Source: an uncultured Oscillospiraceae bacterium
GTDB taxonomy: Bacteria > Bacillota > Clostridia > Oscillospirales > Oscillospiraceae
Direction: 5' to 3'
Assembly: GCA_944385645.1 (NCBI GenBank)
Contig: CALWYA010000109.1
Coordinates: 1 to 5,610, forward strand
DNA length: 5,610 bases
Numbering within the stretch: position 1 is the stretch's first letter; the number at the start of each line of letters is the position of its first letter. The notes beneath the pieces are model-generated. The model was not told the origin of the DNA, searched no databases, and was given only the letters and a program-made list of their open reading frames with translations. The position numbers were made by a program, and so were the translations under genes. This document shows, one piece after another, positions 1 through 5,048 of this stretch.

Positions 1-1
1 C

Positions 2-586
2 CTGGGAGTGATGGTGGCCCTGATCCGCACCGCCCTCGACCAGCAGCGCCCGGGGCACCGGAACCCCTTCCTGGGGCTTGTCAACTTCGTGTGCAAGGTG
101 TACGTGACCATCATCCGGGGCACCCCCATGATGGTGCAGCTGCTCATCATGGGTCTGGTCATCTTCGCCAGCAACCGGAACAAGACCCTCATCGGCGCGC
201 TGTCCCTGGGCATCAACTCGGGGGCCTATGTGGCCGAGATCATCCGGGGCGGCCTGATGTCCCTGGACATCGGGCAGACCGAGGCGGGCCGGTCCCTGGG
301 CCTGGGGTACTTTGATACCATGCGGTTCATCGTCATCCCCCAGGCCTTCAAGGCCATCCTCCCCGCCCTGGGCAACGAGTTCATCACCCTGCTGAAGGAC
401 ACCTCCCTGATCAACGTCATCGGCGGCAAGGAGATCGTCTACTTCGCCCAGGCCATCATCACCAACACCTACGAGCCCATGTACCCCTACCTCATCACCG
501 CAATCATGTACCTGATCCTGGTGCTGCTCTTCACCTGGCTCCAGGGCAAGCTGGAAAGGAGGCTGCGTCAAAGTGATCGACGTTAA
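2..586 (+). CDS. Amino acid ABC transporter permease, 5'-truncated by the window edge
   Basis: This is an inner-membrane permease of the polar amino-acid uptake family (HisM/GlnP/TcyB type), which forms the channel through which a binding protein delivers an amino acid. About 194 residues are visible and the frame is open to the left edge, so the N-terminus and first membrane segment(s) are missing. The motif IRGTPMMVQLL (about 95-135), the segment SGAYVAEIIRGG and the cytoplasmic EAA loop (EAGRSLGLGYFDTMRF, about 280-330, then IPQAFKAILPALGNE) are family hallmarks. The EAA loop docks on the ATPase. A last hydrophobic segment (YLITAIMYLILVLLF) is followed by a basic tail, KLERRLRQ, also typical. 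The stop overlaps the next gene by 14 nt, so the two are translationally coupled. Substrate cannot be told from the sequence; glutamine, histidine or cystine are all possible. Confidence 0.93.
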   Translation: MGVMVALIRTALDQQRPGHRNPFLGLVNFVCKVYVTIIRGTPMMVQLLIMGLVIFASNRNKTLIGALSLGINSGAYVAEIIRGGLMSLDIGQTEAGRSLGLGYFDTMRFIVIPQAFKAILPALGNEFITLLKDTSLINVIGGKEIVYFAQAIITNTYEPMYPYLITAIMYLILVLLFTWLQGKLERRLRQSDRR

Positions 587-1295
587 AAACCTGTCCAAGT
601 CCTTCGGCAGCCACCTGGTGCTGGACGACATCTCCGAGCACATCTATCCCGGGGAGAAGGTGGTCATCATCGGCCCCTCCGGCTCGGGCAAGTCCACCTT
701 CCTGCGCTGTCTGAACCTGCTGGAGACCCCCACCGCCGGCACCATCACCTTCGAGGGGACCGAGATCACCGACCCCAAGACGGACATCGACAAGGTCCGC
801 CAGCAGATGGGCATGGTGTTCCAGCACTTCAACCTGTTCCCCAACATGACCATCCGGCGCAACATCACCCTGGCCCCAGTGCGCACCAAGCTCATGGGCC
901 AGGCGGAGGCCAACGACACCGCCAGCGCCCTGCTCAAGCGGGTGGGCCTGGAGGACAAGGCGGACGCCTACCCCGCCCAGCTGTCCGGCGGCCAGAAGCA
1001 GCGCATCGCCATCGTCCGGGCCCTGGCCATGCGGCCCAAGGTGATGCTCTTTGACGAGCCCACCTCCGCCCTGGACCCGGAGATGGTGGGCGAGGTGCTG
1101 GACGTGATGAAGGAGCTGGCCCAGGAGGGCATGACCATGGTGGTGGTCACCCACGAGATGGGCTTCGCCCGGGAGGTGGGCAGCCGGGTCCTATTCATGG
1201 ACGGCGGCCACATTCTGGAGCAGAACACCCCCCACGAGTTCTTCGACCACCCTCAGAACCCCCGCACCCAGCTGTTTCTGTCCAAGGTCCTTTGA
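573..1295 (+). CDS. Amino acid ABC transporter ATP-binding protein (GlnQ/HisP family)
   Basis: This 240-residue cytoplasmic ATPase, the usual family length, powers amino-acid import with the permease before it. All nucleotide-binding motifs are present: Walker A GPSGSGKS (34-41), Q-loop Gln84 in VFQHFNLFPNMT, signature LSGGQ (137-141), Walker B VMLFDEP (157-163), D-loop SALD (165-168) and switch His194 in VVVTHEMGFA. The last segment is typical of polar amino-acid importers. The start is GTG at 573, inside the permease gene, preceded by AAAGGAGG (555-562) at a 10-nt spacing. A small oddity is IVRAL after the signature helix, where IARAL is usual; this should be tolerated. The gene ends the operon, followed at once by a strong terminator. 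The family is certain; the transported amino acid is unknown. Confidence 0.95.
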   Translation: MIDVKNLSKSFGSHLVLDDISEHIYPGEKVVIIGPSGSGKSTFLRCLNLLETPTAGTITFEGTEITDPKTDIDKVRQQMGMVFQHFNLFPNMTIRRNITLAPVRTKLMGQAEANDTASALLKRVGLEDKADAYPAQLSGGQKQRIAIVRALAMRPKVMLFDEPTSALDPEMVGEVLDVMKELAQEGMTMVVVTHEMGFAREVGSRVLFMDGGHILEQNTPHEFFDHPQNPRTQLFLSKVL

Positions 1296-1308
1296 AAAAT
1301 GGGATTTT

Positions 1309-1347
1309 CTGAGCGCCCCGGCCGTTGGCCGGGGCGCTCAGCTTGTT
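1309..1347 (+). terminator. Intrinsic terminator of the ABC transporter operon
   Basis: A perfect 15-bp GC-rich inverted repeat, CTGAGCGCCCCGGCC (1309-1323) and GGCCGGGGCGCTCAG (1327-1341) with a GTT loop, begins 14 nt after the ATPase stop. The tail CTTGTT is only moderately U-rich, but the stem is very stable. The other side of the stem reads AAAA on the minus strand, so it terminates best in the + direction. Confidence 0.8.
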
Positions 1348-1408
1348 AAAAGACCTTTCAGGCGTAGGATCCAGCAGAGCGTGGGCGGGGAAACTCGAGG
1401 GGGCGCCT

Positions 1409-1441
1409 TTTTGCGCTCGCCGCTGGGGAGCGGGCGCAAAA
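1409..1441. other. GC-rich hairpin with T-run and A-run flanks in the gap before lysR
   Basis: TTTTGCGCTCGC (1409-1420) can pair with GCGGGCGCAAAA (1430-1441) through 12 pairs, one of them T-G, around a 9-nt loop. The T-run is on the 5' arm and the A-run on the 3' arm, the reverse of an intrinsic terminator on either strand. Its role is unknown; it could be an intergenic repeat or a structure limiting read-through into lysR. The remainder of 1348-1468 shows no gene. Confidence 0.4.
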
Positions 1442-1469
1442 TTTGGGCCCTCTGGGCGGCGCGCACAGC

Positions 1470-1497
1470 TTGTATTTATCAAAAAAATTGCTATAAT
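1470..1497 (+). promoter_or_regulatory. Promoter of the LysR-family gene (extended -10)
   Basis: A perfect TATAAT (1492-1497) is preceded by TGC, giving an extended -10 element. A weak -35, TTGTAT (1470-1475), lies 16 nt upstream, and the spacer is A-rich. Transcription should start near 1504, giving a leader of about 45 nt. The A/T richness stands out sharply from the surrounding GC-rich DNA. Confidence 0.75.
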
Positions 1498-1508
1498 AGA
1501 AACCACAG

Positions 1509-1522
1509 GGAAAGCGCTTTTG
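1509..1522. promoter_or_regulatory. Candidate cre-like operator (CcpA/LacI-type) downstream of the lysR promoter
   Basis: GGAAAGCGCTTTTG holds a perfect 10-bp palindrome, AAAGCGCTTT (1511-1520), and matches the ideal catabolite-responsive element TGAAAGCGCTTTCA at 11 of 14 positions. It lies just after the predicted transcription start (about +6 to +19), where a bound CcpA-type repressor would block transcription. The two outer conserved CA positions on the right half do not match, so this is a candidate only. Confidence 0.35.
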
Positions 1523-1548
1523 CCAGATCAAAAAGGTATGGTGATGAG

Positions 1549-2487
1549 ATGAATTTCAGACAGCTGGAGTACTTCGCGGCGGTGGCCGAGGCCAAGAGCA
1601 TCTCCCGGGCCTCCCGGGAGCTCCACGTGGCCCAGCCCCCCATCAGCCGGCAGCTGGCCATGCTGGAGGACGAGCTGGGGGTGTGCCTGTTCCTGCGCAA
1701 CAACAAGGGGATCGAGCTCACCGAGGCGGGCAAGCTGCTCTATCAGCAGTGCGAGCAGATGTTCCAGAGCCTGCGGATGATGGCCGACAGCGTCCGGGAC
1801 GTGGACGCCGGCCTGCGGGGGCAGGTGAAGCTGGGGGTCATCTACTCGGACATCCCGGTGGTTATGGAGCACTGGAAAGCCTATCACCGCCTGTATCCCC
1901 AGGTGGAGCTGTACATCCGCATGGGCACCCCCGACGATCTGCTGGACGACCTGAGCCGGGGCAAGCTCCACGCCCTGTATCTGCGCAGTCAGTCGGAGGA
2001 GCCCAGCGGCCTGCGGGAGAAGATCCTGGGGGAGGACCGGCTGGAGCTGGTGATGAACGGCCAGACCGACCCCGCCCCCGGGCAGGACAGCGTCCCCATC
2101 CAGGCCCTGGAGGGGGTGCCCATGTGCCTGCTGCGTAGCGACGATCTATGGGGGTACAGCAACCACCTGCGCAATCAGTGTCAGCGGGCGGGCTTCTCCC
2201 TGAACGTGGTGTGCCAGTGCTACGACACCCCCATGGCCATGCAGCTGGTGCAGGCGGGCTTCGGGGTGAGTTATCTGCCCCGGTCCATCGTCCAGACGCT
2301 GCCCACCGATTCCGGAGTGTATAGCAAGCCCGTCCAGGGACTCACCGCCCGGTCCTACCCGGTGCTGGTGTGGGCGGACAACCTCTATTACGCCGCCTGC
2401 GTGAAGCGGTATCTGGCCCTGGCCGGCGGGGTGGGAGAGAGCGGGGAGGAGCCGGTTTCGTTGCCGGGGGCGAAAGGCCTCTTCTGA
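1549..2487 (+). CDS. LysR-family transcriptional regulator
   Basis: This 312-residue DNA-binding regulator is close to the family norm of about 300. The N-terminal winged helix-turn-helix spans roughly residues 1-60: MNFRQLEYFAAVAEAKSISR, then HVAQPPISRQLAMLEDELG as recognition helix and turn, then LFLRNNKGIELTEAG. A linker helix leads to an effector-binding domain of the periplasmic-binding-protein fold from about residue 90 to 295. The ATG at 1549 is chosen because the conserved MNFRQLEYF starts there and the promoter lies at 1470-1497; longer in-frame starts lie upstream of that promoter. A GGTGAT element (1540-1545), matching the downstream part of the Shine-Dalgarno complement, and AAGG (1533-1536) precede it. 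The next genes are ftcD-fchA, co-directional, with a T-N11-A dyad in their promoter region, so this protein may regulate them or the transporter upstream. The effector is unknown. No clear terminator follows. Confidence 0.93.
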   Translation: MNFRQLEYFAAVAEAKSISRASRELHVAQPPISRQLAMLEDELGVCLFLRNNKGIELTEAGKLLYQQCEQMFQSLRMMADSVRDVDAGLRGQVKLGVIYSDIPVVMEHWKAYHRLYPQVELYIRMGTPDDLLDDLSRGKLHALYLRSQSEEPSGLREKILGEDRLELVMNGQTDPAPGQDSVPIQALEGVPMCLLRSDDLWGYSNHLRNQCQRAGFSLNVVCQCYDTPMAMQLVQAGFGVSYLPRSIVQTLPTDSGVYSKPVQGLTARSYPVLVWADNLYYAACVKRYLALAGGVGESGEEPVSLPGAKGLF

Positions 2488-2500
2488 TTAAAAAATTTAA
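2488..2500. promoter_or_regulatory. Candidate LysR-type binding site (T-N11-A dyad)
   Basis: TTAAAAAATTTAA is an imperfectly spaced dyad (TTAAA-AAA-TTTAA) that fits the T-N11-A pattern of LysR-type operators. It sits directly after the lysR stop and at about -79 to -67 from the predicted ftcD start, where LysR recognition sites normally lie. An A/T-rich run can match by chance, so confidence is limited. Confidence 0.3.
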
Positions 2501-2531
2501 CCGGAAGGGGGGAAACGCCTAACTCCCCGAC

Positions 2532-2560
2532 TTGAAAAAAAAGGGACAGGCTGATAAAAT
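2532..2560 (+). promoter_or_regulatory. Promoter of the ftcD-fchA operon
   Basis: A -35 of TTGAAA (2532-2537, 5 of 6 consensus) and a -10 of TAAAAT (2555-2560, 5 of 6) are separated by the ideal 17 nt. TGA before the -10 gives an extended -10 element. Transcription should begin near 2567. This is the strongest-looking promoter in the window. Confidence 0.78.
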
Positions 2561-2566
2561 GTGGGC

Positions 2567-2662
2567 AGTAAGCCGAAAGAGACGGCTGTTTCTGGGAAGA
2601 AATTTGTGTATCACAGCGAAAACCGACCGGACCATCAAATTTGTGAAGTGGAGGAATTTGAA
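2567..2662 (+). other. 5' leader of ftcD with a small hairpin and a 9-nt direct repeat
   Basis: The predicted transcript has about 96 untranslated nt. It can form AGCCG (2571-2575) with CGGCT (2583-2587) around a 7-nt loop. AAATTTGTG occurs twice (2600-2608 and 2637-2645), the second copy just before the ribosome binding site, and TGTG-TAT-CACA (2605-2615) is a short dyad. I do not recognise a known riboswitch class here and see no terminator. Confidence 0.4.
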
Positions 2663-3577
2663 ATGGCAAAGTTAGTCGAGTGCATCCCCAATTTTAGCTG
2701 CAGCAAGGAGAAGGACGAGGCCACCTATAACGCCCTGGTGGAGGCCGCCAACAGCGTGCCCGGCTGCACCCTGTTCGACGCCCAGACCGACGGCAACCAC
2801 AACCGCTGCGTGTTCACCCTGATCGGCGAGCTGAGCGCCATCGAGGAGGTGGCCTTCCGCCTGACTAAGGTGGCCACCGAGCGCATCGACATGACTAAGC
2901 ACAAGGGCGAGCACAAGCGCATGGGCGCCACCGACGTGATCCCCTTCGTGCCCCAGTCCAAGGACGTGTCCGTGGAGGACTGCGTGGAACTGTCCAAGCG
3001 GGTGGCCAAGCGGATCTGGGAGGAGCTGAAGGTTCCCACCTTCCTGTATGAGGACTCTGCCACCCGTCCCGAGCGCCGCAACCTGGCCACCATCCGGAAG
3101 GGCGAGTTTGAGGGCATGCCCGAGAAGCTGCTCCAGGAGGACTGGGCTCCCGACTATGGCGAGCGGAAGATCCACCCCACCGCCGGTGTCACCGCCGTGG
3201 GCGCCCGCATGCCCCTGGTGGCCTTCAACATCAACCTGGCCACCTCTGACGTGGAGGTCGCCAAGAAGATCGCCAAGGTCATCCGCGGCTCCTCCGGCGG
3301 CTTCCGCAGCTGCAAGGCCATGGGCTTCATGATGGAGGACCGGGGCATCGCCCAGGTGTCCATGAACATGGTCAACTATGAGGACACCCCCCTGTACGTG
3401 GTCTATGAGATGGTCAAGTCCCTGGCCGAGCGGTACGGCACCTATATCATCGACAGCGAGATCGTGGGCCTGACCCCCGCCAAGGCCATGATCGACTGCG
3501 CCGAGTTCTATCTGAAGGCCAAGGATTTCGACTGCCACAACCAGATCATGGAGTATCACCTCCTGGACATGAAGTAA
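2663..3577 (+). CDS. ftcD: Glutamate formimidoyltransferase (formiminotransferase)
   Basis: This cytoplasmic enzyme transfers the formimino group of N-formimino-L-glutamate, the late product of histidine breakdown, to tetrahydrofolate, giving glutamate and 5-formimino-THF. The 304 residues cover only the formiminotransferase N- and C-subdomains; the cyclodeaminase half fused in animals is a separate gene here (fchA, next). Family motifs are the start MAKLVECIPNFS, TDGNHNRCVFT (42-52) and HKGEHKRMGATDVIPFVP (80-97), in which His84 corresponds to the catalytic His82 of the pig enzyme by my alignment from memory. GERKIHPTAGVTAVGAR, LVAFNINL and SMNMVNYEDTPLY follow. The ATG at 2663 has GGAGG (2650-2654) at a spacing of 8 nt; an upstream in-frame GTG at 2561 falls on the promoter. 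CSKEKD stands where EGRD-like residues are common in other lineages. The gene ends 13 nt before fchA. Confidence 0.96.
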   Translation: MAKLVECIPNFSCSKEKDEATYNALVEAANSVPGCTLFDAQTDGNHNRCVFTLIGELSAIEEVAFRLTKVATERIDMTKHKGEHKRMGATDVIPFVPQSKDVSVEDCVELSKRVAKRIWEELKVPTFLYEDSATRPERRNLATIRKGEFEGMPEKLLQEDWAPDYGERKIHPTAGVTAVGARMPLVAFNINLATSDVEVAKKIAKVIRGSSGGFRSCKAMGFMMEDRGIAQVSMNMVNYEDTPLYVVYEMVKSLAERYGTYIIDSEIVGLTPAKAMIDCAEFYLKAKDFDCHNQIMEYHLLDMK

Positions 3578-3590
3578 GGAGCGGAAGAAC

Positions 3591-4229
3591 ATGAAGAAAT
3601 TAGCTGAACTGACCACCGCCGAGTTTGTGGACCTGCTGGCCTCCGACGCCCCCGCCCCCGGCGGCGGGTCCGCCGCCGCCCTGGAGGGCGCCCTGGGCGC
3701 CGCTCTGACCGCCATGGTGTGCGGTCTGACCACCGTGGGCAAGAGCAAGGAGAAGTACGCCGCCTATCAGAGCTTCGTCATTGACAGCCAGAAGAAGGCC
3801 GAGGACCTGAAGGCCCGCTTCGTGGACGTGATGGACCGGGACACCGAGGCCTTCAACGTGGTCAGCGCCGCCTTCGGCATGCCCAAGGCCACCGACGAGG
3901 AGAAGGCCGCCCGCTCCGCCGCCATCCAGAAGGGTCTGGAGGGCTGCACCGCCACCCCCTTCGAGATGATGGAGCTGGCTGTGGAGACCCTGGAGCTCAC
4001 CGCCGAGCTGCTGGGCAAGACCAATGACAGCGCCGCCAGCGACCTGGGCGTGTCCGCCCTGTCTCTGCGCGCCGCCATTCAGGGCGCCTGGCTGAACGTG
4101 CTCATCAACATCGGCAGCCTGAAGAACAAGGAGCTGGCTGAGGACTACCGCAAGAAGGGCGAGGCCATGCTGGAGAAGGCCCTGCCCCTGGCCGACAAGA
4201 TCTACGCCGCCGTGGTGGCCAGCCTGTAA
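3591..4229 (+). CDS. fchA: Formimidotetrahydrofolate cyclodeaminase
   Basis: This enzyme converts 5-formimino-THF, made by FtcD, to 5,10-methenyl-THF and ammonia, feeding histidine carbon into the one-carbon pool. The 212-residue, largely helical protein has the family hallmark APAPGGGSAAAL (20-31), the central DRDTEAF (82-88) and the C-terminal block SDLGVSALSLRAA to WLNVLIN (150-173). Its length is normal for the stand-alone cyclodeaminase family. The start ATG is preceded by AAGGAG (3576-3581), which overlaps the ftcD stop, at 9 nt spacing, so the two genes are tightly coupled and their products should be made together. Arginine codons are mostly CGC, unlike the CGG-rich genes around it. 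A serine cycle or methenyl-THF cyclohydrolase-type role is less likely given the partner gene. Confidence 0.94.
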   Translation: MKKLAELTTAEFVDLLASDAPAPGGGSAAALEGALGAALTAMVCGLTTVGKSKEKYAAYQSFVIDSQKKAEDLKARFVDVMDRDTEAFNVVSAAFGMPKATDEEKAARSAAIQKGLEGCTATPFEMMELAVETLELTAELLGKTNDSAASDLGVSALSLRAAIQGAWLNVLINIGSLKNKELAEDYRKKGEAMLEKALPLADKIYAAVVASL

Positions 4230-4258
4230 GCTGTCCGCCCGAACCAGACAAACCAACC

Positions 4259-4354
4259 TGACAGAGTAGGCCCAGCGCGTCAAGTGCCGCCGGATGGGAA
4301 GTTGCCGGCGGACGAAGGAGAATTCCGCGTTGCTGCCGGCCCCATCCGCTGCCA
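4259..4354 (+). promoter_or_regulatory. THF (tetrahydrofolate) riboswitch aptamer
   Basis: The RNA carries the conserved blocks of the THF-I class in the right order: GAGTAG (4264-4269), GCGTCAAGTG (4277-4286; GCGUUAAGUG is usual), GGATGGGA then GTTG (4292-4304), GACGAAG (4311-4317) and CATCCGCT (4343-4350). P3 is a perfect 7-bp stem, CCGCCGG/CCGGCGG (4287-4293 with 4305-4311). P4 is GGA/TCC (4317-4319 with 4324-4326) around GAAT. P2 pairs CAGC/GCTG (4273-4276 with 4332-4335), extended by 4270-4272 with 4338-4340 after a bulge. P1 closes weakly, 4259-4264 with 4349-4354, with one mismatch. The loop-to-J2/1 pseudoknot can form between GGATGGG (4292-4298) and CCCATCC (4341-4347). THF binding should favour the terminator that follows and turn hutD-folC off. 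Confidence 0.9.
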
Positions 4355-4428
4355 TGGGAGACGCCCTCTTTGCATGGCATCGCCGTGGAGAGAGGGCGTC
4401 TGTTTTTTGGAAAGGAGCGTCTCCCATG
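4353..4428 (+). repeat. 12-bp perfect inverted repeat pairing the terminator 5' arm with the hutD start codon
   Basis: CATGGGAGACGC (4353-4364) is the exact reverse complement of GCGTCTCCCATG (4417-4428). The right copy covers the last base of the AAAGGAG ribosome binding site (4411-4417), the whole spacer and the ATG of hutD. The left copy covers the end of P1 and the start of the terminator stem. The pairing is therefore mutually exclusive with the terminator and would hide the hutD start in transcripts that read through. Confidence 0.6.
4359..4408 (+). terminator. Riboswitch-controlled intrinsic terminator before hutD
   Basis: AGACGCCCTCT (4359-4369) pairs perfectly with AGAGGGCGTCT (4391-4401), followed by TG and six T residues (4403-4408). 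The 21-nt loop holds its own small hairpin (4373-4378 with 4382-4387, loop ATC). It begins five nt after P1 of the THF aptamer, the classic expression-platform layout. No other terminator lies between fchA and hutD, so it may also end ftcD-fchA transcripts. Confidence 0.88.
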
Positions 4429-5019
4429 AAGTGGGAACTCATCACCCGGGAACAGTATGTGACCACCCGGTGGTCCGGCGGGACCACCACCCAGCTGGCC
4501 ATCGCCCCGGAGGGGGCGGTGTACGCCGACCGGGATTTCCTCTGGCGGCTGAGCTCGGCCGGGGTGGAGCTGGAGCACTCCGACTTCACCCCCCTGCCCG
4601 ACTACAACCGGCTCATCTCCATCCTGGAGGGGGAGCTGGAGCTGAAGATCGGCGAGGGGGAGCGGTTCCCCCTGCGGCCCCTGCAGCTGAAGGCCTTTGA
4701 CGGCGGGGTGCCCGTGGAGTCCTGGGGCCGGTGCACCGATTTCAACCTGATGGTGCGCAAGGGGGCCGCCCAGGCCTCCGCCCAGGCCCTGCGCCTGGAG
4801 GCGGGCAGCGCCCTGTTCTGGGACGCCCCCGTGGTCGCCCCCGAGACCTTCCCCCATCTGACCCTGGCCCTCTACTGCGCCCAGGGGACCGTCTTGGCCG
4901 ACGGGGTCACCGCCCAGGCCGGGCAGCTCCTCCTGTGCCGGGAGGGAGAAGCCCTGCCGGTGGAGCTGAAAAGCGATACCGGGGCCGCCCTGATGGCGGC
5001 GGCCATCTACCACAAGTGA
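4426..5019 (+). CDS. hutD: HutD/Ves family protein
   Basis: This 197-residue cytoplasmic protein belongs to the HutD/Ves family, a double-stranded beta-barrel (cupin-like) family found in histidine-utilisation operons. Its biochemical role is not firmly settled; a regulatory or sensing role linked to histidine breakdown products has been proposed. Family motifs are WSGGTTTQLAI (16-26), FLWRLSSA (38-45), SDFTPLPDYNRLISILEG (52-69) and a late CTDFNLMVRKG (103-113). The ATG at 4426 is preceded by AAAGGAG (4411-4417) at 8 nt spacing and lies after the riboswitch terminator; in-frame codons further upstream fall inside the aptamer. The neighbours ftcD-fchA fit histidine catabolism, while the THF riboswitch and folC place it under folate control, an unusual setting. 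Arginine is CGG in 9 of 11 cases. The family is clear; the function is inferred from context only. Confidence 0.85.
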   Translation: MKWELITREQYVTTRWSGGTTTQLAIAPEGAVYADRDFLWRLSSAGVELEHSDFTPLPDYNRLISILEGELELKIGEGERFPLRPLQLKAFDGGVPVESWGRCTDFNLMVRKGAAQASAQALRLEAGSALFWDAPVVAPETFPHLTLALYCAQGTVLADGVTAQAGQLLLCREGEALPVELKSDTGAALMAAAIYHK

Positions 5020-5048
5020 CAAAAGACTCGCGACAGGAGGCGGGCAGC

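Noticed and set aside
1476..1496. TTAT-N13-ATAA dyad as a LysR autoregulatory site
   Set aside because: It does not fit the T-N11-A spacing and is explained by the A/T-rich promoter core.
1381..1548. In-frame extension of the LysR protein from GTG 1381
   Set aside because: It would run through the hairpin and the TATAAT promoter, and the encoded residues do not resemble a LysR N-terminus; the family start is at 1549.
1683..2138. Plus-strand overlapping frame inside the LysR gene
   Set aside because: Pro/Gly/Arg-rich alternative-frame translation without any domain; a composition artefact.
2501..2540. Possible lysR terminator (GGGGGG and CTCCCC in the lysR-ftcD gap)
   Set aside because: The arms pair only about four bases with a long loop, and an A-run rather than a T-run follows on the + strand.
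2561..2662. In-frame N-terminal extension of ftcD from GTG 2561
   Set aside because: It starts on the -10 element, ahead of the predicted transcript start, and the conserved FtcD N-terminus MAKLVECIPNFS with a good GGAGG begins at 2663.
2672..3748. Long minus-strand open frame opposite ftcD and fchA (also 3600-4589, 4105-5022, 4907-5608 and 531-1154)
   Set aside because: These are low-complexity His/Gly/Leu-rich mirror frames of GC-rich coding DNA, without ribosome binding sites or recognisable domains, opposite well-supported genes.
4294..4425. In-frame extension of HutD, and an alternative-frame reading frame at 4284-4700
   Set aside because: Both overlap the THF aptamer and terminator; HutD motifs start only after ATG 4426 with its own ribosome binding site.
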